64,000 bases of DNA, taken from contig NC_134398.1 of NCBI RefSeq assembly GCF_050003625.1, positions 93,687,248 to 93,751,247 of the forward strand. The letters are read 5' to 3'. This DNA comes from Haematobia irritans (taxonomy: Eukaryota; Arthropoda; Insecta; Diptera; Muscidae). The notes below the pieces were generated by a model. That model saw only the letters and a program-made list of their open reading frames with translations, had not been told where the DNA came from and did no database searches. The position numbers and the translations under genes are program-made. Below, piece by piece: positions 44,149-56,018 of this stretch (the first letter of the stretch is position 1; every line of letters starts with the position of its first letter).

Positions 44149-45267
44149 CAGGGCTTTGGAGTCGGAGCCGGAGTCGGAGCTGGAGTCATAGAAATTTTGC
44201 TCGACTCCGACTCCGGCGAAACAAACTTTGAAAAACACTTCCTACCTTGTAACTAAAGAAAGATTTCGACAAATTAGATTCCATTAGGGATTTTATCGAA
44301 CAACGAAAAACGAATTAATGGATTTCAGACCATTATTTATATGGTGAAATTTCACGGTGATAAAAAAATAGGTTTTACTATAATATGTATTAATCAATTG
44401 TATTGCCCATTTTTAACATATTAAAATATCGATTTTTGACCCTATATGTACTCTTGATAAAGGTACAATTGTAAGGTAATATAGCAGTAGAACCTAACGT
44501 TCTACATTTTTTTGGCAGGCACGTTGAGTTCGAAGGTGAGTCATACCGCACAATTTTGTAACATAGCACCTACATATAAACCCATTTTCCGATTTGTTTT
44601 AAGAAGTTTTTCCCAGTTTAAAATTTTCATAAGATTTGTCAGAAATTTTGAATTTAGAGTTATTTGAGATCCATAAATAAATGCGGAAATTTCCCGTCGG
44701 CCCAGATTTTGTATATGGGGATAATTACTTGAGAAATCTCCATATACACCCGATGTCCTTGGAAGCTGTAATTTTAAATTAAACCTTTGCCAACGTGCCA
44801 TCTGAGCCGGTCCTTTGGGAGAATGTTTCATCAAAGCCACTCAAAATTCTTTAAATTAACGTGCATAACTGATAGACCATTTATAAATCGATATATTGCC
44901 ATTTTATTTCTATGGAAACAATATTCGTAACTGTCCAACTATTCCTGTAATCTGTTTTTATTTTTTATAAAATGCCTATATACATTAATACCAGGATTTT
45001 ACTTCTTAAACATCTGGAAGCCTAATTATTTTTTGTTTTTATAAATACATTAGGGTTCTTTAGGACATATAAACACATATGGCAAAATAGAATACTTATA
45101 TCGGTCTATTTTTGGAACACTACACCTTAAAATTACAATTGGAATACTGTTAAAATGATATTTAGGTACACCACCTCGAGTCGACTCCGGAGTCGGAGTC
45201 GAGGCTAATAAGAAATGCTGGAGTTGGAGCCGGAGTCGAGAAAAATTGACTCGACTCCACAGCCCTG
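44149..45267. mobile_element. hAT-type MITE with GGAGTC-repeat termini
   Basis: Ends CAGGGCTTTGGAGTC and GACTCCACAGCCCTG are inverted, each followed inward by runs of GGAGTCGGAGCCGGAGTC-type hexamers. Flanks TTGATAAC (44141-44148) and GTGATAAC (45268-45275) form an 8-bp duplication with one mismatch. The interior has no transposase; a 99-codon minus-strand frame (44840-44541) has no recognised domain. Confidence 0.75.
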
Positions 45268-45275
45268 GTGATAAC

Positions 45276-45599
45276 TACGTCTGAATCCAATTGAGGCAAA
45301 TCCCAAGTCATACATCGCTACACACAAAAAATGTTTTTTCTAATTCAATCACAAATTTAATTGATCCAATTAATTTTTTATTTGAAATGTAGTAGTATCT
45401 TTATTATTTAATTCATTTGTTTTGTTTATTATTACACGAATTTACATACACATTATGCAAACAAAGTTACATTAATTGATAATGTTCTTATATAAATTCA
45501 TTTAAAACCAAGCTATGACATTTTGTCGTCAGCCGGTATTTGTAGTATCCAATTAATATTAAATTTAGTTAAGGGAAATATAATAAATCCGATTGAAAT
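45276..45599. other. AT-rich spacer in AlaRS intron
   Basis: Contains a degenerate AATTCAATCACAAATTTAAT-type repeat at about 45340-45400, similar to material at 31200-31480 and 61390-62350. No gene. Confidence 0.4.
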
Positions 45600-46837
45600 A
45601 AAAGTGATTTAAGCATGTTCGGTTATAATCAGTTTGCGATATCGTAAAGAAATTGAGATATATTTAATATAATTTCGCCAATCATGGACTTCTGTTCCAT
45701 TTAGAATTCTTATTAGCTCAATCTCGGTTAAAATTGGTTTACCAAAGCATTGCAGTCGATAACCTCGTAACACTGGGCATACTGCTACAAAATGGTATAT
45801 AGTTTCTTTTTCGGCTAAGTTACGCAACGTACATTTATACTACTGCTGTTAGCATTAAGAAAGACTAAATCCAAACGAGCTTTAAAAATCCATGTTATCT
45901 CATAGGCATTATATTCTCCAATAAAATAGAATCTTCCGACAAGTCCAGATTTTTATAAAACCTGGATCTACTCTGCATAGTCATTTCTATTGATTTTCCT
46001 AAAGGGTCATTTTATCAATTAGGATATGGGCATTGCGTTTCCATTCTCTAGCTGTCATATTATCTACAAATTGTTGATCTTGGAACATGGTTGTCAGATC
46101 TAAGAGATTCTTCATCCAAAATATTTTCTTTGCAACGATTATTTTACTCAATTTATGCGACAATCTCTCTGTGTGTTATTGAAATAATGTTCTGTAAATA
46201 TATTTCGTGTGCAGCTAAAAAGAATACAGATGACCCTCTTCCAAATCGGTTTCAATATAAAGTGCATAATTTGGAGTTGATTTCGGGAGCCTTAACACCA
46301 ATTTCAAAAAGAAACGCTATAATTGGTCGACATCCTCAAAATTACCGTATCCCCATGTAAAGACTGTTGCAATGATATATCATAATTTTTCAAAAAATTC
46401 TTCCATGTGACATTGATATCACTTTTTGCTTGCGAATTTCGGTTCTGAATATGTTTTTTATTCTTGATTTGCTGGGTTAGTATGACTCCCTGGTACTTGC
46501 ACTCCGATACAACTTCTATATACTCCATTTTTCCTGTAAAGATAGTCTGTCGCCATTTCGGAATACCATAACTTTGGAATTTGTGGTGTTGACTACTAAG
46601 CTCAATTTTTTGCAATATTCTTCCAAGTTGTTTATCATAAATTGAAACGTCAGCCAGAACGACGAACGATATCGTCAGCATATAACAATACTCTTATATT
46701 AGGTTAGGTTAGGTTAAAGTGGCAGCCCGATTAAGATTCAGGCTCACTTAGACTATTCAGTCCATTGTGATACCACATTAACTAAAAGTACCTATTACAT
46801 ATGGGCACTTCTAGTTTTAACCGCTGAATCTTCTTGA

Positions 46838-49800
46838 TTATTTTTCTTTGTTGAACCAACCAGATTGTTCCAAAAATATTAGCAGACTGCTTAAGTTAAC
46901 GTTTTCCAGATCCGCCAGTAATCTGAAGCTATATGCTCCTAAAAGTTGCTTGCGCTTTACACAAAGTGCAGGACACTCACACAAGAGGTGTTTAATTGAT
47001 TCTTTTTCCTCCGCATCATGACAGCTCATACAATAGTCATTATACTTCGCGCCAATAGTTTTTGCAAAATCACCTATCAGGCAGCGACCCGTTATAGCAG
47101 ATATCAGGAGTGATATCTGACGTCTCGAGAACATTAGCATATCTAGTGTGCGGTTTAAGTTGAAATGGGGCCATATTTGCTTGGTGTCGTTACAACCCTT
47201 GCAATTTTCCCATCGAACATTTGCCATCATAACAGCCTTCTCACGCAGCATGAGCTTGCAGGTAGCTAGGGGCATACCAACAAATTCTAGTTCCCCTGGA
47301 ATATGTAAGGTAGTCCCTAGCCTTGGCAACTCATCCGCTTAGCAGTTCCCCGGTATGTTCCTATGGCCAGGCACCCATATTAGGTGAATATTGTACTGCT
47401 CAGCCATCTCATTGAGAGATTTGCGGCAATCGATGGCCGTTTTCGAGTTGAGGAACACAGAGTCCAAGGATTTTATTGCAGGTTGACTGTCTGAGTCTGT
47501 TGGGGATTAGAGTCTCAAACTTTTTGTCGAAAAGTGGACTCGCCAAAGTGTAATCCACTACGTTAGGCACATTTGACATTATTTTGAGGACAGAACTGTG
47601 ACCGTAACCTTTTTCCGACCACAGCGATAGTACGCGCAACCGCACAGCCGTTGTTGCAGCTGACTGTTTGGCCAAAATGTCTAAAGGCAATAGATGCAGC
47701 ATGACATTAAGGGAATTTGTTCCTGTCTTGCTGAATGCGCCTGAAATACACAAACACGCCATACGCTGAACTTTATCTAAACCAGTCGGTTTCTGAAGTG
47801 CCGGCCACCAGACTACAACACCATATAGCATTATAGGTCTAACCACTGCCGTGTATAGCCAATGCACAATTTTTGGTTTTAGTCCCCACTTTTTTCCTAT
47901 TGCCTTTTTGCACGAGTACAAAGCTACAGTTGCCTTCCTCGCCCTTTCTTCAATATTAAGCTTAAAGTTCAGCTTCCTGTCCAAAATAACGCCAAGGTAT
48001 TTTGCACAATCACCAAAGGGAATTTCAATACCCCCTAAGGAAATAGGCCTAACCGTGGGAGTTTTGCGATCTTTGCAGTACATAACTAATTCTGTCTTTG
48101 CAGGATTTACCCCAAGACCATTGTCTTTCGCCCATTGTTCAGTCATCCGGAGGGCCCTCTGAATAATATCTCTGATTGTGGATGGGAATTTTCCCCTGAC
48201 TGCCAGAGCTACATCATCTGCGTATGCCACCACTTTTATCCTTTCTTTTTCTAGAGTAACCAGAAGGCTATTTATAGCAGCATTCCAAAGAAAAGGTGAT
48301 AGAACTCCTCCTTGGGGAGTGCCTCTGTTCACATACTTTTGTATGTTTGCTTGTCGTAGTGTGGCTGAAATACGCAGTTCGTCTAACAGCCTGAGTATAC
48401 ATGGATCAACATTGAGAGTTGTCAGTCCATTTAATATCGAGCTCGGATGGACATTATTGAACGCCCCTTCGATGTCTAGAAACGCCACGATTGTGTATTC
48501 TTTGACAGATAGTGAGCTTTCAATAAAGCTGACTAGTTCATGCAGTGCGATTTCAGTAGTATGCATGCTGTCGTTTCGAGAACAAACTTGAATCGATGCT
48601 AGTTCTAAGATAAATATCTATCATCCTCTCCAGAGTCTTAAGTAGGAATGAGGATAAGCTGATTGGTCGGAAATCCTTCGCCCTCGAGTGAGAGGCTTTT
48701 CCCGCTTTAGGTATGAAAACGACTTTTGTTTCCCTCCACTTTCCTGGGATATATGATAAGTTGATACATCCTTTATATATCACCGACAACCAGGGGATAA
48801 TTTTGTCAGTTACAGCTTGTAACTCCGCCGGAGTAATTCCATCAGGTCCAGGCTGAGCAACTGTGGCACCGCCAGTACATGGTTCAACCGTCTGATTTCC
48901 AGGAAAATGTGTGTCCAATAGTACCTCCAGCGTCTCCTCACTGGACGTTGTCCAATTGCCCTCCGATGTTTTAATGAAACCTGGAGCGGAGTTGGTGTAT
49001 GCTAGAACCTTCCGTAGTCTGGAAGCCTCGGACGTATTCTCAATACTGCTGCAGTAAGCATTCCAAGAGTTATGCTGAGCCTTTCTCAGTTCTCGCTTGT
49101 ATCCTCTCAGATTCTTCTTGTAAGCGTCCCAGTCCTCAGGGGCTCTGGTGGACTTTGCCTTGTTAAAGAGCTTCCTGCAGGATTTCCTCATATTACTTAA
49201 TTCCGTAGACCACCATGGTGGTCGATGGCTTTCCTCTAGGGCATGCAGCTTTCAGTGAGATGTTGAAGGCCTTAGTAATCCGCTCCACTGCGTGTTCGAT
49301 ATCTTGCACATTTCTCATATTTGTCTCTGTTATTTCCGGTATCATCATATTGAACGATTCCCTATACCTATTCCAGTCAGCTTTCCTAACATTTGGCGGA
49401 AATATGATCTTGGTGATATGAACATCAAATTTGAAACTGATGTAGCGATGATCTGAGAAGCTGTGTTCACTTAAAACCTGCCACTCAGATATCATTTCAT
49501 TCAGTTCTTGCGAGGCCAAGGTGATGTCCAAAACCTCTTGCCTGTTTTTAGTGACAAAGGTTGGGACATCTCCCTTGTTGCAAACTACCAGATTAGTACG
49601 CAAAATAAACTCTATTAGCGACTCTCCCCTTGCATTAGTATCACTACTTCCCCATATACTATGATGTGCATTCGCATCGCATCCCATAATGAGTTTCGTC
49701 TTTGTTTTCAGTGACTCCTCCACTAAGGTCTTAATGGCATATGGAGGCATCTCCCTGTCATGTCCCATGTAGACCGAAGATACCCAATATTTGCATTTGG

Positions 49801-50077
49801 CTATTTCTAAACTTGCAACGACAGTGTCTGTATTGCACATTGAAGGAAGCAGAAACAAGTTGAGCTCGTTTTTAGCAATTATACAGGCTCGATTTACATC
49901 ATTACCAGTATACTGCAATAGTTTGAACCCCGGAGTACTTAATTCACATATTTTGTTTTTATAAACATATGGTTCTTGAATAGGAACTATATCTATGTCC
50001 CCTTTCAGGAGATCTTTTAAGGCAGCACATGCAGCCTTACAATGATGAAGATTTATCTGGAGGATCCGTAGGACCAT
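46838..50077 (-). pseudogene. LOA-like ORF2 (APE-RT-partial RNase H), copy C
   Basis: From the ATG at 50077 (MVLRILQINLHHCK): APE to about 49230, frameshift by a 13-base deletion, then RT linker and RT core at 49191-48553 and 48566-47409. Motifs: IPKAGKASHSRAKDFRPIS, FLDIEGAFNNVHP, TPQGGVLSPFLWN, and the catalytic AYADD (about 48219-48233). The N-terminal RNase H is deleted at 47497; the C-terminal region and Cys/His end (YCMSCHDAEEKESIKHLLC) remain at 47329-46838. Confidence 0.75.
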
Positions 50078-51154
50078 CGAGATTTTCAACAACCGTCACA
50101 TCAGCCGCTTCAATCGAGTCAAGAATGTCCTCTTCAGAGATATCGGTGACTCTCGCAATAACCATAGGTTCAACTTTGGTGAGTTCTGAGGCAGTAGAAG
50201 CCACCTCACGCATACGGTATCTATCCATGTCTTCAAATGTCTTGGTATCCCCCTCGACTTCGCAAGAGGATCCCCTTACTTCTGATTCAGACACACGGCC
50301 CTGGGACTTTGCTAGATGTGGCAAAGACTGAGTGTTCAATATAAACACTGCATGCCGTCTTGGCCCATCCACTTCATCCAAACGGCCAACCTTCCAATCA
50401 GCTGTTGGAAGATCTGGATTGTATTGTTTCAGTCTATTTAAAATAGATTCAGGGTCAGGAGGGTTTGCAGGTATCCACGCATGTGCTCTTGGTCTAGCCG
50501 GTATGTCTTTCTTCTCGACTAACTCTAGATCAGCTCCTTCCCAACTTCACCAATTAGTATCAGAGCAGCTTTAAAACATTCTATAGACCTCTGTTCCTCA
50601 AATGCGACTAGCTTAAATCGTCCTTGATACCAACCAAACTTTTCCAGCACCTGTGAGTAGACGCCAGACAAAGCATTCTCAATTTCCCCCCATTTTTGCT
50701 TTGGAACCATACCGTCCAATGCTCCTTTATTTATGATAGCCATCACAAGGCTGTCTTTAGCAACTGAGGCAAACGATCGTTGATCCCTTTTGGAGGATGG
50801 CAGCTCATCCGGTGATCGTTCCCTTTTTCCAGCCTCAAGAATTCCTTGAGCCCATTTTAAGGAATCGCTTTGTTTAGCCGACAACGTGCTTGGGTCGACT
50901 GATCCTAATTTCTTTAGGATAAACAAAGCATTTCTGCGTTCTTTGAATCTCTTTCGTGAGGGATTACCTCCTTTTGATGCCGTTACCTTGGAAAAGGTCC
51001 GACTTGTCAAATTGTCGCCACCTGTCGACCCGTCTACAGGTCGACTAATTGGGCCTAACTCTTGGTCATTGCCCAAATTTATAACTCCAGTCGATACCCG
51101 TCCACTGAGCCCTGAAGTTAGCAACCCAGTGGATGTTTTTGAATTTCTCTGCAT
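50037..51154 (-). pseudogene. LOA-like ORF1, copy C
   Basis: The N-terminal part (51154-50525, 209 codons) is longer than in copy A because the region around IINKGALDGMVPKQKWGEI is continuous. A short deletion removes the PGPDPRHQEA segment, and a one-base loss at about 50545 shifts the frame. The C-terminal end is picked up at 50381-50037. The start is the conserved ATG at 51154. Confidence 0.7.
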
Positions 51155-51441
51155 GGTGGCCTAATATCCCACCACACTTGAAATTCGTATTAGGTACTTA
51201 TTACGATTTTATCCGCTATTAAAAAACACGTCCGTTCGACGGTTGAAATAATAATTTATATTGAGCTCCTCTATATTTATCCCTCCTTCCAATGATTCAT
51301 TCAGATCGTTTATATATAACGCGAATAATAAAGGTGATAGAAGACACCCCTGTTTTAGCCCTGATTCGGTCTCAAAGAACTCTGACAACTCATCTCCATT
51401 CCAAACTGGTGATTGTGTGCTTCTGTATAATGATTCAAGTA

Positions 51442-52737
51442 AAGGGTGATACGGTCAAAATTTGGTCAAGGGAAAACGCGTATAAATCGGTGAAATCGTT
51501 TATTTAAAAAATCAAATTAAATTTCTTTTTCAAGTTCAATTAGTATAAAATTCAGGAAAAATATTCAGTTAGGCTTTCGCTTTTCCAAATCCGAATTGCT
51601 TGGCCTCGCGTTTGACACCTGCCATCAGATTTTGTACAGCCACCTTGTCCACCTTCTTCGCCGCAGAAAGCCAGTTTGCCTTGAACTGCTGCTCGTCCTT
51701 AGCAGTTTTTTTGGTCTTCTTTAGGTTCCGCTTGACAATAGCCCAGCATTTCTCAATTGGGCGGAGCTCTGGCGTGTTGGGAGGGTTCTTGTCCTTGGAA
51801 CCACCTGCACGTTGTTGGCGGCGTACCACTCCATGGCCTTTTTACCGTAATGGCAAGATGCCAAATCCGGCCAAAACAGTACGGAACAACCGTGTTTATT
51901 CAGGAATGGCAGCAGACGTTTATTCAAACACTCTTTCACGTAAATTTCTTGGTTGACAGTCCCGGAAGCTATGAAAATGCTGCTTTTCAAGCCACAGGTA
52001 AAGATGGCTTGCCAAACCAGATACTTTGCGAACTTTGACAGTTTTATGTGCTTTAAAATATCTGCTACCATTCCCCTTCCTTTTGCCGTATAAAACTCCT
52101 GTCCCGGAAGCTGCTTGTAGTCGGCTTTGACGTAGGTTTCGTCGTCCATTACCACGCAGTCAAACTTCGTCAGCATCGTCGTGTACAGCCTCCGGGATCG
52201 CGCTTTGGCCGTCGTATTTTGTTTATCATCGCGATTTGGAATCACTACCTTCTTGTAAGTCGATAGTCCGGCTCGTTTTTTTGCTCGATGTACGGTTGTA
52301 GACGATACACCCAGCTTATTTGCGGCATCTCGGAGAGAGAGGTTAGGGTTTCGCTTGAAACTACCGGCAACTCTCTTTGTCGTCTCAGCGGCTTCCGGTT
52401 TTCGATTTCCCCCTGATCCAGACTTCCTGGCTGTCGACAAACGGTCCCCAAACACTTTAATTACATTTGTAACGGTTGATTTGGCAACTTTTAGCGATTT
52501 TGCCAGCTTTGCGTGCGAGTAGCTCGGATTTTCGCGATGCGCGAGCTAAATTTTGATACGCTGCTCTTCTTGCTTGGACGGCATTTTGACAACTGAACAG
52601 TGAATTCCAAAATCTAAATAGGAGCAACATTCTACACACACACACCTTCAAAATGAGGGGTGTTCAGGTTTTTTAAATGCAAAATTGAAAGAAATACGTC
52701 AAGTTTATATTGACCAAATTTTGACCGTATCACCCTT
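51442..52737 (-). mobile_element. Tc1/mariner-type DNA transposon (DD37E-like)
   Basis: This 1296-bp element has 28-bp perfect inverted ends beginning AAGGGTGATACGGTCAAA, and TA on both sides (51440-51441 and 52738-52739). It sits in RT of element D; removing it with one TA restores frame. It contains a single-exon transposase gene with few defects. Confidence 0.92.
51569..52584 (-). pseudogene. Transposase, Tc1/mariner DD37E-like, damaged
   Basis: This cut-and-paste transposase binds the inverted ends and moves the element. The start at 52584 reads MPSKQEEQRIKI, then a stop (TAG at codon 13), and continues in the same frame with a helix-turn-helix domain (HAKLAKSLKVAKSTVTNVI, LSLRDAANKLGVSSTTVHRA). 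The catalytic motifs are VVMDDETY, FWPDLASCHYG and, after a one-base frameshift near 51830, NTPELRPIEKCW. Counting from the second Asp to the Glu of PIE gives about 37 residues when the missing base is allowed for. It ends with KRNLKKTKK and basic residues. One stop and one frameshift are the only clear defects. Confidence 0.85.
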
Positions 52738-52739
52738 TA

Positions 52740-53490
52740 TGTTAACAAATTTGTATGAGATTCCAAGATGGTGCAGTTTGTAAATTTCGTGGTATTTAAT
52801 CGAACGCAGCTTTGAAATCCACAAAGAATGCGTATACTTTCCTTTTTTTCGAACAGTTTTGCAGATATAATGGCTGATAGATTGTAAATATTGGCCACCG
52901 TCGAGTAATTTCTTCGAAAACCGGTTTGATGTTCCACTAATGTGCTATGCTCGTCAGTCCAATTTACAAGTCTTTGATTAAGCACTCGCATAAATATTTT
53001 TGCCACGGTGTTCATGAATGATATTCCTCTGTAGTTTGCCGGATTTTCTATGCTTCCTTTTTTATGAGTTGGAAATATTATAGACCTCTGGAATATTAAT
53101 TACTTCCAGATCTGGCTTAAGAAGTTCCCTGAAATGTTCTTTTAGAGTATTCTCTGAGAGACAGTGGCTTATATGAAACTCTTGACCATTTATTTCTCTG
53201 ACAAGTTTCCACCACTCTTTTCCATTGGATATTTCGTTTAGTTTCTGGGCGAGCCTAGCATAGTACATTTGTTTACTCGTTTCGCAAACTTCTTTATACT
53301 TCCTTCTGGCATTTAGACAATTCTGTTTATCTGTATCAAGTGAAGATTTACGAAATTGTCTAGTAAATTAAAATATTTTTTCCTTGCCCAATAACAACGG
53401 CTATTAAACCACTTCTTATTTGGTTTGAAGATCTGGTCACAGTTCTGTGTAGGTGCTGCTGTAATGATGATATCCGTTAACTCCTTTATA
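52740..53490 (-). other. Element D RT segment between two DNA transposons
   Basis: This is the segment of element D ORF2 with the N-terminal RT fingers, listed to mark what lies between the two inserted transposons. The frame is broken near 52830 and 53060, where single-base changes shift it. Confidence 0.7.
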
Positions 53491-54423
53491 AAGGGTGATT
53501 TGTTAAGAGCTTGATAACTTTTTTAAAAAAAAAAACGCATAAAATTTGCAAAATCTCATCGGTTCTTTATTTGAAACGTTAGATTGGTCCATGACATTTA
53601 CTTTTTGAAGATAATTTCATTTAAATGTTGACCGCGGCTGCGTCTTAGGTGGTCCATTCGGAAAGTCCAATTTTGGGCAACTTTTTCGAGCATTTCGGCC
53701 GGAATAGCCCGAATTTCTTCGGAAATGTTGTCTTCCAAAGCTGGAATAGTTGCTGGCTTATTTCTGTAGACTTTAGACTTGACGTAGCCCCACAAAAAAT
53801 AGTCTAAAGGCGTCAAATCGCATGATCTTGGTGGCCAACTTACCGGTCCATTTCTTGAGATGAATTGTTCTCCGAAGTTTTCCCTCAAAATGGCCATAGA
53901 ATCGCGAGCTGTGTGGCATGTAGCGCCATCTTGTTGAAACCACATGTCAACCAAGTTCAGTTCTTCCATTTTTGGCAACAAAAAGTTTGTTAGCATCGAA
54001 CGATAGCGATCGCCATTCACCGTAACGTTGCGTCCAACAGCATCTTTGAAAAAATACGGTCCAATGATTCCACCAGCGTACAAACCACACCAAACAGTGC
54101 ATTTTTCGGGATGCATGGGCAGTTCTTGAACGGCTTCTGGTTGCTCTTCACTCCAAATGCGGCAATTTTGCTTATTTACGTAGCCATTCAACCAGAAATG
54201 AGCCTCATCGCTGAACAAAATTTGTCGATAAAAAAGCGGATTTTCTGCCACTGATTTTGGTAATAAAATTCAATGATTTGCAAGCGTTGCTCGTTAGTAA
54301 GTCTATTCATGATGAAATGTCAAAGCATACTGAGCATCTTTCTCTTTGACACCATGTCTGAAATCCCACGTGATCTGTCAAATACTAATGCATGAAAATC
54401 CTAACCTCAAAAGAATCACCCTT
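53491..54423 (-). mobile_element. mariner-like transposon, internally deleted
   Basis: This 933-bp element has imperfect inverted ends (AAGGGTGATT shared) and TA on both sides (53489-53490 and 54424-54425). Removing it with one TA restores the element D frame (LNIKELTDIIIT). The transposase has lost its middle N-terminal part. Confidence 0.88.
53598..54310 (-). pseudogene. mariner-like transposase, N-terminally deleted
   Basis: The start at 54310 reads MNRLTNEQRLQIIEFYYQNQ, which is the beginning of the DNA-binding domain. A deletion then removes most of that domain, and the sequence resumes in another frame at 54251 with the catalytic part: FSDEAHFWLNG, FQQDGATCHTA, and a third acidic residue in LTPLDYFLWG. 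The C-terminus (LRRSRGQHLNEIIFKK) and the stop at 53598 are intact. The DDE/D triad is present, but the protein cannot bind ends in the usual way. Confidence 0.8.
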
Positions 54424-54930
54424 TATATTTAATGTCGTAGGTCTCTACCAATTTGTTATTATTTGGTATTCAGCTTTGTACGAGTCTTTCCATATTAGCT
54501 TAGGCAATAATTTAAGTTTGTCTTCCGAAGTTTGTACATTTAAATTAAGGGTTATAGGCAAGGCCGTATTCAGGGGGGGGAGGTGAGGGGGATCAAACCC
54601 CCCCCCCCCCAAATGAATGAATATTTTTATATAAATAAATATATATATTTTAGCTGCATAGAAAAATCTTATCGAAGATGTTGAAGGAAAGCTGAAGGTT
54701 TTATTTTGAAAACGCTTACCTATAAAACTTGCACAAATCCTAGAATACTAGTTGAAAAGCCCGTCAAACGACGGTCGAAAAAACAAATTGTGTTTGTTCT
54801 CGCACCACAAATTTCATTTTTGGAAAATGTATTTCTGCTTTTTATGTGTGTTTGTTGTTCTTTTTGTGAACATGACTCGCTTTGTTTGGCCATAGCAACA
54901 ACAACGAAACAGCCAAACACACATGTGTAA

Positions 54931-56018
54931 ATGAAATGGCGCAAAACCTGCGAAAAGAACCTGCCTAATTCAGCGATGGAAGCACTTGGAGAGTGCAATA
55001 AAGAGATATTTCCAAACGTGCATATTCTTTTAAAAATTTTGGTCACTTTGCCAGTAACTCAGGGATGGAAAATACAATTTTTAAGAAAGTACAAAAAATG
55101 TATTTTTTGAGCGGAAAGGTACTTTTTACTAAATTTCAACAAAAATTTCACTGGAAGATTATTGTCAAGAGACTGAATTTTAAAGAAAATAAAATTTTGA
55201 AAAAAATTTCTATATAAATAAAATTTTACAAGGTTTTAAGCTGCAATAAAAAAACAACAACAATGCTTTAAGAACAAAACCAACAATAACAAAACAAAAC
55301 GAAGGGAAATAAAATTTTGCAAAAAATTCTATAGAAATAAAGTTTTGCAAAAATTTCCTATAGAAATAACATTTTTACAAAATTTTCAATTGAAATAAAA
55401 TTTTGACAAAATTATCTATAAAAATAAAATTTTGCAAAAATTCTATATAGAAATAAAATTTAGACAACATTTTTTACTGAAATAAAAAATTGAGAATATA
55501 GAATCGCATTCTTTTTTCGACTAAAACATTCTTGAAGTTCAATAAAATCCTGTTTTTGACTATATCTTTTACAAAATTGAGATTTTCTTCCCACATGAAC
55601 ATGTCTGTTTTGCAATATTTGTAAAAGACTATTAGCAAATAAGGTTGATAAAGACTTTCTCAAAATATTAAAATATTTTGTCAAAGCTATTGTACCATAA
55701 ATCGGATATCGACTCCAAAATGTCTACACAAAAGGTACTAAATCATTCGCGGGGGTACTACGGTACTGACCGGGGTGAAAAAGTATTGAAAAAAGTACTT
55801 TAGTACTGCATTTTCCATCCCTGCAGTTACTACGTGCTCCTCCGAACGTTCATTTTCAAAAATGAAGAGATTAAAGACGTATCTTAGAAATTCGACTGGT
55901 GAGAGTAGACTCAATGGATTGGCATTAATGTCGGTTCATCGCCGAATAAATGTGCCGACTGAAGAAGTCATTGATTTATTTGCTGCCCAAAAAGCCCGTC
56001 GGCTCAATTTAATATTAT
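54931..56018 (+). pseudogene. hAT transposase C-terminus, split by a MITE
   Basis: The sequence reads EALGECNKEIFPNVHILLK and ILVTLP, is broken by the MITE (55060-55823), and continues with TTCSSERSFSKMKRLKTYLR and RLNGLALMSVHRRIN, then a stop at about 56018. This is the C-terminal dimerisation domain of hAT transposases (the ERxFS signature). The rest of the transposase (zinc finger and catalytic RNase H fold) is deleted. Confidence 0.8.
55060..55823. mobile_element. Nested hAT MITE with minisatellite interior
   Basis: Ends CAGGGATGGAAAATACA and TGCATTTTCCATCCCTG are inverted. Flanks CAGTAACT (55052-55059) and CAGTTACT (55824-55831) form an 8-bp duplication with one mismatch. The interior (55190-55480) holds decayed units of the TTTCTATAGAAAATTTT-type minisatellite, in reverse complement. 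Confidence 0.8.

Larger units (their letters stand above)
46699..51255 (-). mobile_element. LOA/I-group non-LTR retrotransposon, copy C
   Basis: This is the most complete LOA-like copy in the window: ORF1, ORF2 and a 3' end with TTAGG repeats (46699-46713). Flanking TTATATT at 46694-46700 and 51256-51262 gives a 7-bp duplication; about 8 extra bases precede the 5' end. Deletions compared with copy A remove part of the APE-RT linker (about 48852), 13 bases near 49224, and 40-50 bases of ORF1. About 250 bases of RNase H are missing at 47497. Confidence 0.88.
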
